A stretch of DNA of 64,000 bases from contig NZ_PYJQ01000004.1 in assembly GCF_003024605.1 (NCBI RefSeq), positions 124,001-188,000 of the forward strand. The letters are read 5' to 3'. Numbering within the stretch: position 1 is the first letter of the stretch; each line of letters opens with the position of its first letter. A model generated the notes under the pieces. It saw only the letters and a program-made list of their open reading frames with translations. It was not told the DNA's origin and ran no database searches. The DNA is from Rhizobium sp. JAB6. GTDB lineage: Bacteria; Pseudomonadota; Alphaproteobacteria; Rhizobiales; Rhizobiaceae. The position numbers and the translations under genes were made by a program. Below are positions 26,701 to 35,607 of the stretch, in pieces.

Positions 26701-29277
26701 ATGGCGCTGGAGACGTATAACCGCAAACGCGACTTCAGCAAGACAGCCGAGCCGCGAGGGCGAACCGGCAAGAAAAAGATCGCAGTATCCGGCAACAGCT
26801 ACGTCATCCAGAAGCACGATGCGCGCCGGCTCCATTACGATTTTCGCCTCGAATTGGACGGCGTTTTGAAGAGCTGGGCCGTGACCAAGGGGCCAAGCCT
26901 GATAGCCGGCGAAAAACGGCTGGCGGTGCAGACCGAAGATCACCCGCTGGAGTACGGGGGGTTCGAAGGCACGATCCCCAAGGGTGAATATGGCGGCGGG
27001 ACTGTCATCGTCTGGGACAAAGGTTCATGGACGCCGCTCGGCGACCCCCATAAGGGCCTTGCAAAGGGACATCTCGAATTCGAGCTTCATGGAAAGAAAC
27101 TCGGCGGTCGGTGGCATCTGATCCGCATGGCGGGAAAGCCACGCGAGAAACGGGAAAACTGGCTGCTGATCAAAGGCGAAGACGAGACGGCCCGCCCGGA
27201 AGGCGCTCCCGATATTCTCGATGAACGGCCGGAATCGGCAAAAACGGGACGCATCATGGACGAAGTCGAGAACGAAAAGCCGGGATGGTCCTCGAAGACC
27301 GGGAAGATCCGTCGCAGGACCGCCGGAAAGAAAGCCGATGCCGGCAAGGAGGAAGCCGGCGGACCCCAAACGCAAACGGACGCGACACCGGTTGATCCAT
27401 CTTCCCTGAAGAGCGCCCGCAAGGCCGCTCTGCCATCCTTCGTCGAACCCGCTTTGGCGACGTTGGTATCCAAGCCACCTTCAGGCGCTCGGTGGCTTCA
27501 CGAAATCAAATTCGACGGCTATCGGCTCGAGGTCCGCATCGAGGCGGGCCGCGTCAAGCTGCTGACGCGCAGCGGCCTCGACTGGAGCCACAAGTTCGGC
27601 AAGGAGATTGTCGGCGCCTTCCGGGATCTCCCCGTCGGCACCGCAATCATCGACGGCGAGTTGGTCGTCGAGCCGGCGGCGGGCGCTTCCGATTTCTCCG
27701 CCCTGCAAGCGGATCTCAGCGAGGGCCGCAGCGACCGTTTCGTCTTCTATGCTTTCGATCTCCTCTATCTCGACGGTTATGACCTGAAGGCCTCGCCGCT
27801 GATCGCCCGCAAGGAATTGCTGCGGAAGATCATCCCGTCCGAAACCGGGATCCTTCGCTTCAGCAGTCATTTTGATGAAAATGGCGACTTGCTGTTGTCG
27901 CATGCCTGCAGGCTGAGCCTGGAAGGGATCGTATCGAAGATCGCCAATGATCCATATCGCCCCGGCCGCGGTAAGACCTGGGTCAAATCGAAATGCTCGT
28001 CCCGGCAGGAATTTGTGATCGGCGGCTGGGTTCCTTCGACAACGTCGCGAAAGGCCATCGGCTCGCTGGTGCTCGGTGTCTATGAAGACGGCAAACTTGA
28101 ACATGTCGGCCGCGTCGGCACGGGTTACACGCACATTGTCGCCGAGCAGCTCTTCAAAAGGTTAGGCCGTCTGCAGGCGAAGGAAAATCCTTTCGCGACC
28201 AAGCTGACTGCGGAAGAACATCGCGGTGTCCGCTTCGTGCGGCCCGAACTGGTTGCGGAAGTCGAATTCCGCGCCTGGACGGCAGACGGCCATTTGCGCC
28301 ACGCCTCCTTCCGCGGATTGAGAGAGGACAAAAATCCGCTCGACATCGTTCGCGAAATACCACGATCCACGAGGAAGTCTTCGACTGAGAAGCCTGCGCG
28401 AGCCAGCGTATCCTTGACCCATGGCGATCGCCTTTATTGGCCCGAAGAGGGCGTTACGAAGGCGGGACTTGCGGATTATTATACTGAGGTCTGGCGCTAT
28501 ATGGGGCCTTTCGTCGCGGGGCGGCCGCTCGCGCTCGTGCGCTGTCCCAACGGTATCGCCGGCCAGCATTTCTTCCAGAAGCATGCATGGAAGGGCATGA
28601 ACCGGAACATCGCCTTGGCGAAAGATCCGCAAGACGAAGAACCTTATGTCAGCATCGATGACCTGAACGGCCTGATCGGCCTCGTGCAGGCGGCTGTCCT
28701 CGAAATCCACCCCTGGGGATCGATGATCGGCAATTGGGAAAGGCCGGACATGATCATCATGGACCTGGATCCGGGTCCGGACGTCGCCTGGAGCAGGGTC
28801 ATCGCCGCCGCGGAAGAAACGGCGGAACGGTTAAGGCAAACGGGCCTCGTGCCTTTCGTGAAGACATCGGGCGGAAAAGGGCTGCACATCGTCTGCCCGC
28901 TGGCTGCCAAGGCCGAATGGCCCGCCGTCAAAGCCTTTACCAAGGGTATAGCCGATGCCATGGCTGCCGACAGCCCCGATCGCTATGTTTCCACCATCAC
29001 CAAGTCGAAACGGCATGGCAAGATTCTGATCGATTATCTGAGAAATCAACGGGGCTCGACTGCCGTCGCGCCTTATTCCACCCGCGCCCGGCCGGGCGCG
29101 GCGGTGTCGATGCCTTTATCCTGGGAGGAGTTGAGCCCCGCGATAGGTCCGGACTATTTCACCGTGCTCAACGTGCCGACGCGGCTTGCCGCGCTGCATT
29201 CGGACCCCTGGGCGGACTTCCGCAAAGCCGCCGAACCCTTGCAACAGCCATCCGCGAAGGTCAAGCGTAAGTCATAA
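26701..29277 (+). CDS. ligD: ATP-dependent DNA ligase D (PE-ligase-polymerase)
   Basis: This is a multifunctional NHEJ enzyme of 858 aa. In order, it has the 3'-phosphoesterase domain (about residues 30-190: QKHDARRLHYDFRLELDG, GTIPKGEYGGG) and the ATP-dependent ligase domain (about 245-550: nucleotidyl lysine in EIKFDGYRLEV, then IIDGELV). The primase/polymerase domain comes last (about 570-850: RCPNGIAGQHFFQKH and metal-site MDLDPGPDVAW). This PE-LIG-POL order is typical of Alphaproteobacteria. A 60-residue charged linker separates the first two domains. It heals double-strand breaks with Ku, particularly in non-dividing cells. Confidence 0.96.
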   Translation: MALETYNRKRDFSKTAEPRGRTGKKKIAVSGNSYVIQKHDARRLHYDFRLELDGVLKSWAVTKGPSLIAGEKRLAVQTEDHPLEYGGFEGTIPKGEYGGGTVIVWDKGSWTPLGDPHKGLAKGHLEFELHGKKLGGRWHLIRMAGKPREKRENWLLIKGEDETARPEGAPDILDERPESAKTGRIMDEVENEKPGWSSKTGKIRRRTAGKKADAGKEEAGGPQTQTDATPVDPSSLKSARKAALPSFVEPALATLVSKPPSGARWLHEIKFDGYRLEVRIEAGRVKLLTRSGLDWSHKFGKEIVGAFRDLPVGTAIIDGELVVEPAAGASDFSALQADLSEGRSDRFVFYAFDLLYLDGYDLKASPLIARKELLRKIIPSETGILRFSSHFDENGDLLLSHACRLSLEGIVSKIANDPYRPGRGKTWVKSKCSSRQEFVIGGWVPSTTSRKAIGSLVLGVYEDGKLEHVGRVGTGYTHIVAEQLFKRLGRLQAKENPFATKLTAEEHRGVRFVRPELVAEVEFRAWTADGHLRHASFRGLREDKNPLDIVREIPRSTRKSSTEKPARASVSLTHGDRLYWPEEGVTKAGLADYYTEVWRYMGPFVAGRPLALVRCPNGIAGQHFFQKHAWKGMNRNIALAKDPQDEEPYVSIDDLNGLIGLVQAAVLEIHPWGSMIGNWERPDMIIMDLDPGPDVAWSRVIAAAEETAERLRQTGLVPFVKTSGGKGLHIVCPLAAKAEWPAVKAFTKGIADAMAADSPDRYVSTITKSKRHGKILIDYLRNQRGSTAVAPYSTRARPGAAVSMPLSWEELSPAIGPDYFTVLNVPTRLAALHSDPWADFRKAAEPLQQPSAKVKRKS

Positions 29278-29313
29278 CGAACAAACCTCTTCCTGGCGGA
29301 AGCCGGAAAGTGG

Positions 29314-30120
29314 CTACCGCTTCCTTGCACCCTTTTCCTGCGAAAGGCTCTTGCGAAGGGCATCCATGATGCTGATGACGTTGCTTGGCGCGGGGGCCTC
29401 CTCCACCTTTGCCTTGGCGGGGCGCTTGCGCCCTTTTTTCTTGGCAGCGATGATATCGAGCAGCTTTTCCTGAACCGGGTCCGAAACCATCTCCGGATCC
29501 CATGGTTTCGTTCGTTCATCTATCAGCTCGCCCACGAGCTTCATCAGCTTGCCGTCCACGGTTTCCGATCCGATATTTCCAAAATAGTTCCGTTCATCGC
29601 GCACCTCGTCGCCGAACCGCAGGGTCCAGAGGACGATCCCCTTGTCCCTGGGCTCCAGCATGACGGCACGTTCGCGGCGATACATCACGAGCCTGGATAT
29701 GCCGACCATGCGGCTGGCGGCCATCGCATCGCGGATGACGCAGTAAGCCTCTTCGCCGACAGCATCGTCGGGCGTCAGATAATGCGGCGTATCGAACCAG
29801 ATCCACTCGATGCTGTCGCGCGGCACGAACATCTCGATATCGATGGTCCGGGTGCTTTCGAGCCCGACCGCATCGAGCTCCTCGTCCTCAAGGATGACAT
29901 AGTCATTCTCGCCGCGCTCATAGCCCTTCACTTCATCGTCCTCATCCACTGCCTTGCCCGTGACGGAATCGACGTAGTGGCTGACGATGCGATTGCCCGT
30001 CTTTCTATTGAGCGTGTGGAAGCGAACCTTCTCATTGTCGCTTGTCGCCGGGGCCATCGCGACCGGGCACGTCACCAGCGACAGTTTGAGATAGCCTTTC
30101 CAGAAAGAACGCGCAGCCAT
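29314..30120 (-). CDS. ku: Ku protein (second copy)
   Basis: This is a second Ku homologue, 268 aa from the ATG at 30120 (SD GGAGGG). The MAARSFWKGYLKLSLVTCPVAM N-terminus and VRFHTLNRKTGNRI are classic Ku; the frame upstream to 30162 is not conserved. The core ends near residue 240. It has a shorter basic tail than the first copy (SLSQEKGARKR). It is convergent with ligD, 37 bases away. Rhizobia commonly carry several ku genes, whose products can act as separate or mixed dimers. An EcfG-like promoter sits 23 bases upstream of its start. Confidence 0.94.
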   Translation of the reverse strand: MAARSFWKGYLKLSLVTCPVAMAPATSDNEKVRFHTLNRKTGNRIVSHYVDSVTGKAVDEDDEVKGYERGENDYVILEDEELDAVGLESTRTIDIEMFVPRDSIEWIWFDTPHYLTPDDAVGEEAYCVIRDAMAASRMVGISRLVMYRRERAVMLEPRDKGIVLWTLRFGDEVRDERNYFGNIGSETVDGKLMKLVGELIDERTKPWDPEMVSDPVQEKLLDIIAAKKKGRKRPAKAKVEEAPAPSNVISIMDALRKSLSQEKGARKR

Positions 30121-30142
30121 GATTTTCCCTCCAATATCAGGG

Positions 30143-30168
30143 AACGATCTCCGGCATTTCATGGTTCC
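30143..30168 (-). promoter_or_regulatory. EcfG-type promoter of the second ku gene
   Basis: On the minus strand GGAAC (30168-30164), 17 bases, CGTT (30146-30143), ending 22 bases before the ku start. The site also lies within the inverted repeat CAGGGAAC ... GTTCCCTG. Confidence 0.6.
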
Positions 30169-30195
30169 CTGACGGGATGTTATTAGGGCCGAGGG

Positions 30196-31803
30196 TCAAT
30201 GCATGCCACCGCCGCCGCCCTCCTTGAGATCGACATTGCGGAGGATCAAGGCGAGTGGAATGGCGCAAAGCACGATGAGCATCAACACATGGAACACATC
30301 GATATAGGCCAGAAAGCTCGCCTGGGTCTGCACCTGCTGGCCGATCCAGGCAATCGCCTGCGCCTTCGCGTCCGCCATCGTCGCTCCCTTCTCGGCAAAA
30401 TAGCGCGTCATGGTCTGCAGCGCATCGTGATAGGCGGGTGACGACGGCGTGATGTGCTCGACGAGCCGGCTCTGATGCCACTGCTCGCGATGAGCAAGCA
30501 CATTCGACGCAATGCAGACGCCGATCGAACCGCCGATGTTACGGGCAGCATTGATCATGGCGGAGGCCTGATTGGTCTGCTCCGGCCTCAGGCCATAATA
30601 GGAGGCCGAGGTGATCGGAATGAAGATCAGGGGCAAACCCAGTCCTATATACAGGCGCGACCACACGAAGAAACCGAAGTTCAGTCCGGGATAAAGCTTG
30701 GTCAATTGCCACATGGATACGGCAATGATAGCCGCACCGATGGCGATCAGATACTTCGGTTGAACAATGGAATTGACGCGTCCGGCAACGAACATCATCA
30801 CCATGGTGACAAGTCCGCCCGGCGACAATGCCAGCCCCGCCCATGTTGCGGTATATCCGTAGTTCTGCTGCACGACCTCCGGAATGAACTGTGTCGTTGC
30901 GATCAGGATCGCGCCGATCGCCATCATGACGATGAAACAGGAACCAAATTGCCGCGTTCCGAGCAGCCAGCCGTCGATGATCGGATTAGCCTTCGTCAGT
31001 ACCCAGGGAATGGCAAGAAGAAACGACAGCAGACAAATGGCCGCCATGAGGATGATGAAGTTGGAACCGAACCAATCATCGGTCTGGCCCCGGTCGAGCG
31101 TAAGCTCCAGTGAACCCAGAAAGGTCGCAACCAGCAGGAAGCCGACAATGTCGAAGCGCACGCCCTTGCGCCGAAATTCCTCGCGCATTTTCTTCGTCTT
31201 CGGCGTTTCCGTGAGCAGGGCATAAACGAGGATGAAGGCAAAGACGCCGACAGGGCCGTTGATAAGGAAACACCAGTGCCAGGAAAGATTGTCTGAGAGA
31301 TAGCCGCCCAGGGTCGGCCCGATAACCGGCGCGACGACCACGGCAACACCGAAGAGCGCAAAAGCCTGACCGCGCTTTGCCGGCGGGAAGGCGTCCGCCA
31401 GGATCGCCTGCGAGGTCGGCACCATGCCGCCGCCGGCAAAACCCTGGATCATCCGAAAGATCAGTAGCGCCTCGAGGTTCCAGGACAACCCGCACAGGAT
31501 GGAAGCGATGGTGAATGTTGCGAGGCACAGGAGATAAAATCGCCGACGGCCGAAGCGTTCCGCAAAGTAGCTGCTGGCAACGAGCACGATGGCATTCGAG
31601 ACGAGATACGTCGTTACCACCCAGGAGGCCTCGTCGGAACTGACGGCAAGGCCGCCGGAAATGTACCGCAGCGCCACGTTGGCGATCGTGGTATCCAGTA
31701 CCTCCATGAAGGTCGCGAGCGACACGACGATGGCGATGAGCCAAGGATTCGTGGCGCGCTCGGATGAAGCCGCGCCACCGTTTGCCGTTGCTGCGCCGCT
31801 CAT
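30196..31803 (-). CDS. MFS transporter, DHA2 family, EmrB-like
   Basis: This is the inner-membrane pump subunit of an EmrAB-type tripartite efflux system, 535 aa with about 14 membrane segments. It begins SLATFMEVLDTTIANVALRYI (motif D1), then has SSYFAERFGRRRFY (motif A). The later GPTLGGYLSDNLSWHWCFLING segment is characteristic of EmrB/QacA. The start at 31803 is one base past the stop of the HlyD-like gene, so the two are coupled. A Gly-rich, His-ending tail closes the protein. The substrate is unknown. Confidence 0.94.
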   Translation of the reverse strand: MSGAATANGGAASSERATNPWLIAIVVSLATFMEVLDTTIANVALRYISGGLAVSSDEASWVVTTYLVSNAIVLVASSYFAERFGRRRFYLLCLATFTIASILCGLSWNLEALLIFRMIQGFAGGGMVPTSQAILADAFPPAKRGQAFALFGVAVVVAPVIGPTLGGYLSDNLSWHWCFLINGPVGVFAFILVYALLTETPKTKKMREEFRRKGVRFDIVGFLLVATFLGSLELTLDRGQTDDWFGSNFIILMAAICLLSFLLAIPWVLTKANPIIDGWLLGTRQFGSCFIVMMAIGAILIATTQFIPEVVQQNYGYTATWAGLALSPGGLVTMVMMFVAGRVNSIVQPKYLIAIGAAIIAVSMWQLTKLYPGLNFGFFVWSRLYIGLGLPLIFIPITSASYYGLRPEQTNQASAMINAARNIGGSIGVCIASNVLAHREQWHQSRLVEHITPSSPAYHDALQTMTRYFAEKGATMADAKAQAIAWIGQQVQTQASFLAYIDVFHVLMLIVLCAIPLALILRNVDLKEGGGGGMH

Positions 31804-31804
31804 C

Positions 31805-32950
31805 TCAGTTCCTCGGTCTAACCGTGACCGTCGGCACGACGGACATGCCGGGGCCGATGGGGACATCGGCGGGCCATTTGTCAACCACGATCTTGACGGG
31901 GACGCGCTGCGTGACCTTCACGTAGTTGCCTGTCGCGTTCTCCGCCGGCAGAAGCGAAAAGGCGGTGCCGGAGCCCGGCTGTACCGAGGCCACCTTGCCA
32001 TGCAGCGCATGATCCGGATAGGCGTCGATCGTCACATCCACCGGCTGGCCGGGACGCATGTCGGTCAGCTGGGTTTCCTTGAAATTCGCAGTGATCCAGA
32101 CCTCATCGGGGACGAAAGTGGCGATCGCCTGACCGGCATCGATGAACTGGCCCTTTGCGCCGGTGAGGCGAACGACGCGACCGGGCTGCGCAGCGGTTAT
32201 CGTCGTATAGTTGAGATTTTGCTGGGCTTCCTCCGCCTGTGCCTGCGCCTGCTTGAGGCTTGCCAGCGCGCTCGATTTCTGCGCCTCGGCCACGGCCTTG
32301 TTCTTCAACGCGGACGCTACGTTCGCCTGCATCTGGGCAAGGCTTGCCTGATCCTGCTGCAAGGTCGACGTTGCCTGCTGTACCGCCTGTACGCTACCCG
32401 ATCCGGATTTGACGAGCTGCTGCTGGCGATTGGCCTCCTGCTGTGCATATTGCAGGGCCGCATTGGCCGAGTTCAACTGTGCCCTTGCCACATCGACGGA
32501 AGCGGCAGCCGCCTCGATCTGCGCGCTTGCGCTATCGACGGAGGCCTTGGCGACCTCTACCTGCGCGTTCGCCTGGTCCAGTGCGATCTGGTAGTCCCGA
32601 GGCTCGATCCGCAGGATGACATCACCGGCCTTGACATGCTGGTTGTCGGTCACCGGCACTTCGGAAACATAGCCGGAGACCTTGGCGGCAACGGAGAAGC
32701 TGCGGGCGTCGACGAAGGCATCGTCCGTTGTCTCGTAGGGATAGAAATATACTTTCCAGCCAAACCATGCGGCGGCAATGAGAACCAGGAGAGCGACCAC
32801 ACCCAGCAGGATCCAGAAGGGATGACGGCGAACGAAGGAGGGACGCTTTGTTTCCTGCGGAGCCTCCTTCGGACGTTCGATTTCATCTGAAGCCTGCTGT
32901 GCTGGCCGGTCCGGCCTGGTTTCCAAGGTTGTGGATTGATTGTCAGCCAT
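31805..32950 (-). CDS. HlyD-family membrane-fusion protein, EmrA-like
   Basis: This is the periplasmic adaptor of the EmrAB-type pump, 381 aa. It has a cytoplasmic leader rich in charged residues and one membrane anchor (FWILLGVVALLVLIAAAWFGW, near residues 58-78). Next comes the N-terminal lipoyl half (VSGYVSEVPVTDNQHVKAGDVIL). A long coiled-coil hairpin (about 140-240, rich in Ala/Gln with QALQYAQQEANRQQQLVKSG) precedes the second lipoyl and beta-barrel half. The ATG at 32950 is chosen over the upstream start at 32998, which lacks an SD. An outer-membrane channel gene is not present here. Confidence 0.94.
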   Translation of the reverse strand: MADNQSTTLETRPDRPAQQASDEIERPKEAPQETKRPSFVRRHPFWILLGVVALLVLIAAAWFGWKVYFYPYETTDDAFVDARSFSVAAKVSGYVSEVPVTDNQHVKAGDVILRIEPRDYQIALDQANAQVEVAKASVDSASAQIEAAAASVDVARAQLNSANAALQYAQQEANRQQQLVKSGSGSVQAVQQATSTLQQDQASLAQMQANVASALKNKAVAEAQKSSALASLKQAQAQAEEAQQNLNYTTITAAQPGRVVRLTGAKGQFIDAGQAIATFVPDEVWITANFKETQLTDMRPGQPVDVTIDAYPDHALHGKVASVQPGSGTAFSLLPAENATGNYVKVTQRVPVKIVVDKWPADVPIGPGMSVVPTVTVRPRN

Positions 32951-33015
32951 GACATGACCTTTGCTTCTGTCCTGCTCAATCTGACTTCGACGGTTCAATG
33001 AAAAGGTGGTCAGCG

Positions 33016-33660
33016 CTATAGAAAGCGCGCGATCTTTTTTAGATCATGGATGAAGGCGGCCCGGTTTCTTTCCCTCTCGTCGGCCTCTCTGATCCGCAAC
33101 AGGGCCGATGGATGGATGGTAACGAGAACATCGAGCTTCGCGGGCGAATGCAGGATATGTCCGCGATCACGCATGACCTTCACCTTCGTCCCGAGCAAGG
33201 AGGATACTGCGGTTGCGCCGAGTGCGACGACCAGCTTCGGCTTCAGCAGCTCAAGTTCCGCGCCAAGCCACCAGGCGCAACGTTGTATCTCGCCGGCATT
33301 CGGCCTCGCGTGCAGACGCTTCTTGCCGCGCATCCGATATTTGAAATGCTTGACGGCGTTGGTGACATAGCAGCGGTCGCGATCCACGCCCGCCTCATCA
33401 AGGCATTGATCCAGCAGGCGACCCGCCGGCCCGACGAAAGGCCGCGCAGCCTGATCCTCCTTGTCGCCGGGCTGCTCGCCGACGAGTACGATTTCGGCGG
33501 TACGAGGTCCCTCGCCGAATACAAGATGAGTGGCGTTGCGATAGAGGTCGCAGCGTCGGCATGATTGCGCATCGTCGTGCAGTTCGTCGAGTGTCTCTGC
33601 GTCTGCATGTTCATACGCTAGTGAAGGGCCTGCGCCGGCCGAAGCAAATCTCTCGAGCAT
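33016..33660 (-). CDS. UdgX-type uracil-DNA glycosylase
   Basis: This 4Fe-4S uracil-DNA-glycosylase superfamily enzyme is 214 aa from the ATG at 33660. Motif A is GEQPGDKEDQAARPFVGPAG (residues 61-80). Likely cluster ligands include Cys34, Cys37, Cys97 and Cys128. The loop KRLHARP (Lys114-Pro120) with His117 matches the UdgX-specific KRxxH loop. In the Mycobacterium enzyme that His becomes covalently linked to the abasic product. The C-terminal motif IHPSALLR is near residue 182. Upstream ATGs at 33723 and 33807 are possible, but no SD favours them, and an EcfG-like promoter fits the 33660 start. Confidence 0.85.
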   Translation of the reverse strand: MLERFASAGAGPSLAYEHADAETLDELHDDAQSCRRCDLYRNATHLVFGEGPRTAEIVLVGEQPGDKEDQAARPFVGPAGRLLDQCLDEAGVDRDRCYVTNAVKHFKYRMRGKKRLHARPNAGEIQRCAWWLGAELELLKPKLVVALGATAVSSLLGTKVKVMRDRGHILHSPAKLDVLVTIHPSALLRIREADERERNRAAFIHDLKKIARFL

Positions 33661-33696
33661 TGGAGGCTCGCAATGGTTCCAGATTCTCCAACGATC

Positions 33697-33721
33697 AACT
33701 AACCGCCCTTCTGTTTGTTCC
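33697..33721 (-). promoter_or_regulatory. EcfG-like promoter of the udgX gene
   Basis: On the minus strand GGAAC (33721-33717), 16 bases, AGTT (33700-33697). The -10 deviates at its first base, but spacing and position (36 bases before the ATG) fit an EcfG promoter. Confidence 0.45.
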
Positions 33722-33747
33722 ATTCGCGCGGCGTCCTGCCGCGGCGG

Positions 33748-33772
33748 GGAACCCGCGCTACCGGCATTCGTT
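33748..33772 (+). promoter_or_regulatory. EcfG-type promoter of the stress-protein gene at 33806
   Basis: GGAAC (33748-33752), 16 bases, CGTT (33769-33772) is an exact consensus match 33 bases before the ATG. It is divergent from the udgX promoter. Confidence 0.7.
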
Positions 33773-33805
33773 AGAACGATAGAACATCCAAAAGGAGAAA
33801 TCCTC

Positions 33806-34159
33806 ATGAGCAGTCAAAGCGAACCCGGCTCCCTCGCGCTCAGCGCTTTCTTCGCCGATGAATATGATGCGGAAGCTGCGGTCCAGGAACTGACGGAGGC
33901 CGGCATACCGAAGGACGCGATCACCATGACGCCCGGCAATCGGCCCGACACATCGCCGATGGATCATATGGGCTTTCTCGACGCATTGACGGGCATCTTC
34001 TTTCATGAAGAACAGCGCACAGCCTATGCGGCGGCGCTGGAACAGGGAGGAACGCTGGTCACGGTCCAGGAGATGAACGAGGCGCAACACAATATCGCCC
34101 TGCCGATCCTGGCGGAAAAAGGTCAGATCGATATCAACGAACGGGAAAGCGGGCGCTGA
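33806..34159 (+). CDS. Small stress-type protein (general stress 17M-like), 117 aa
   Basis: This is a soluble 117-aa protein with an N-terminal ALSAFFADEYDAEAAVQELTEAGIP segment. That segment resembles the ferredoxin-like repeat of YflT/general-stress-protein 17M-type domains, followed by ITMTPGNR and a Gly-containing TLVTVQEM strand. The biochemical role is unknown in the family. A strong SD (AAAGGAG) and an exact EcfG-type promoter lie upstream, so it should be induced by general stress. No signal peptide is seen. The family assignment rests on fold pattern, not a diagnostic motif. Confidence 0.72.
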   Translation: MSSQSEPGSLALSAFFADEYDAEAAVQELTEAGIPKDAITMTPGNRPDTSPMDHMGFLDALTGIFFHEEQRTAYAAALEQGGTLVTVQEMNEAQHNIALPILAEKGQIDINERESGR

Positions 34160-34192
34160 ATCTGTTCTCCGCTCTTGGCGATCACCGCTTGA

Positions 34193-34390
34193 TCAGTTCG
34201 GCGAGTGGCCCGGGCGATGCTGATCGCTGCGAATCTTCTGGGCATCCATAAAACCATGCGCCCAGTCATCGCACCGACGATCGCCCTGCGGAAACGGATT
34301 GTTGTCGCTGCTCGCCCCTTTCGTGAAGGCCCTTCTGCCGAGCTCATAGGCGTCCTCTTCGGAATTCCTGTCCTCGCTGCCGATTTTCAT
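34193..34390 (-). CDS. RMF/CrpP-like small protein, 65 aa
   Basis: The pattern GRRAFTKGASSDNNPFPQ followed by WAHGFMDAQ matches ribosome modulation factor and its CrpP relatives (G..A...G....NP......W..G...A). RMF dimerises ribosomes in resting cells. CrpP was first reported as a ciprofloxacin-modifying protein, though that activity is debated. The ATG at 34390 has SD GGAGCAGG; a longer frame reaching 34537 overlaps the DUF982 gene and looks spurious. It lies 2 bases downstream of the DUF982 stop and is probably co-transcribed with it. Confidence 0.7.
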   Translation of the reverse strand: MKIGSEDRNSEEDAYELGRRAFTKGASSDNNPFPQGDRRCDDWAHGFMDAQKIRSDQHRPGHSPN

Positions 34391-34392
34391 GG

Positions 34393-34662
34393 CTATACCT
34401 GCTCCAATACAAGGCGTGCATCGAGGCAGGCAGTCACGAACGCAGTCCTTGATGCTTCGAGCGGAACCCTGTGCAAGACGGCTGCAGCGCATTTCGCCTT
34501 CGCATCGACGTAAGCGGAGCTTCTTTCGCACGGCCATCGTCTCGCCAGGAAATGGATTGCCTCTTCGGGCCCACGGATCATCCGATCGTCTGGGCTACCG
34601 GCTGCAAGACGAACTGGCTTGGTCCAGAGCGTCGTGAATTCCACATCAATGACATCGTACAT
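34393..34662 (-). CDS. DUF982 domain protein, 89 aa
   Basis: This is a small rhizobial-type DUF982 protein. Features are an N-terminal W-x-K-P-V motif, then RGPEEAIHFLARRWPCE, an Ala/Cys-rich helix (DAKAKCAAAVL), and a C-terminal ASRTAFVTACLDARLVL helix. DUF982 genes are numerous in Rhizobiaceae; their function is unknown. The strong SD GGAGAGG is just upstream. An EcfG-like promoter lies 57 bases before the ATG, so it and the downstream RMF/CrpP-like gene may form a stress operon. Confidence 0.82.
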   Translation of the reverse strand: MYDVIDVEFTTLWTKPVRLAAGSPDDRMIRGPEEAIHFLARRWPCERSSAYVDAKAKCAAAVLHRVPLEASRTAFVTACLDARLVLEQV

Positions 34663-34718
34663 CCAATCCTCTCCTGCCTCTCTCTACATCTTCTGGATGT
34701 CCGCCTCCCGCAGGATCG

Positions 34719-34743
34719 AACACTGAATATCGGCATTTGTTCC
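34719..34743 (-). promoter_or_regulatory. EcfG-like promoter of the DUF982 gene
   Basis: On the minus strand GGAAC (34743-34739), 16 bases, TGTT (34722-34719). The -10 differs from CGTT at one base. Confidence 0.5.
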
Positions 34744-34884
34744 TGAAATCCTCCGATACAGAGCAGCTTTCCAGAGGGCTCTCCGTTAGGTCGGAAACCT
34801 CCATCTGACGGGCATTCGCGGCGACATGGCGATCTGCACCAAGCGGAAGTCTGGTGGAGGCAGGATCTTGGGATGAGGAGATCG

Positions 34885-35379
34885 TCAATGAGTGTCTTCG
34901 CCGAGGCGCGCCGCCAATTGCTGGCGAGCTCGGTTGATCCGGCTTTTCACCGTACCGATCGCGCAACCGAATCTTTCCGCGGCGGCATCGTAGGAACGCC
35001 CTTCGATGACGACGTATTGGAGCACGGAGCGATAATGCTCCGGTAACAGATTGCATGCCTCCTCAAGCTCTTTTGCCCGGATAGTCCATTCCTGTGACGG
35101 CTGCGCCACTCCGTCGCCGGAAACGCATTTGTTGGCGCCGGGAGCTTCGCGCCTGGTAATGCGGAATTTGGTGCAGAACGTATTGCGCATGATCGTGAAC
35201 AGCCAGGACTTCAACCTGGTGCCTTGATCGAATTGATCGAGATTGGCCAGCGCTTTCGCCAAGGTTTCCTGGACCAGATCATCGGCGTCATTGGCATTTC
35301 TGTGAAAGCTACGCGCAAAGGCGCGAAGAGCCGGAATAAGCTCAACGATTTCATCTTGCAGACCGGCCGTTCGGTACAT
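34885..35379 (-). CDS. ECF sigma factor, EcfG-like
   Basis: This is an extracytoplasmic-function RNA polymerase sigma factor of 164 aa. Region 2 (about 12-80) has DADDLVQETLAKALANLDQF and SWLFTIMRNTFCTKF. Region 4 (about 105-160) has SYDAAAERFGCAIGTVKSRINRAR. The start at 35379 matches this family, and the longer frame to 35484 adds an unrelated leader. No anti-sigma NepR or PhyR gene is adjacent, so its partner is elsewhere. A symmetric EcfG-type promoter is 231 bases upstream, consistent with autoregulation or control by the main EcfG. Whether it is a true EcfG paralogue needs a tree. Confidence 0.88.
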   Translation of the reverse strand: MYRTAGLQDEIVELIPALRAFARSFHRNANDADDLVQETLAKALANLDQFDQGTRLKSWLFTIMRNTFCTKFRITRREAPGANKCVSGDGVAQPSQEWTIRAKELEEACNLLPEHYRSVLQYVVIEGRSYDAAAERFGCAIGTVKSRINRARQQLAARLGEDTH

Positions 35380-35607
35380 ATCGCTCACAAGCCTTCTCCC
35401 TGGGAAACGGCGCATAGCGTATCCCGCGGCATTGGCTCGCAATGCCGGGACTCGGCTGCTGCCGAACGCAACGCACGTAGGCACACTCAGAAGTGCGTTT
35501 TCAATAAAACGACCCTGATGATTTGTGCGGATTTGCTGTTCGCTATGCGCGGTGATTCATATTCAGGATGCTTCGGAGCGTTCGAGATGCTCCTCGCATC
35601 TTCCAAG

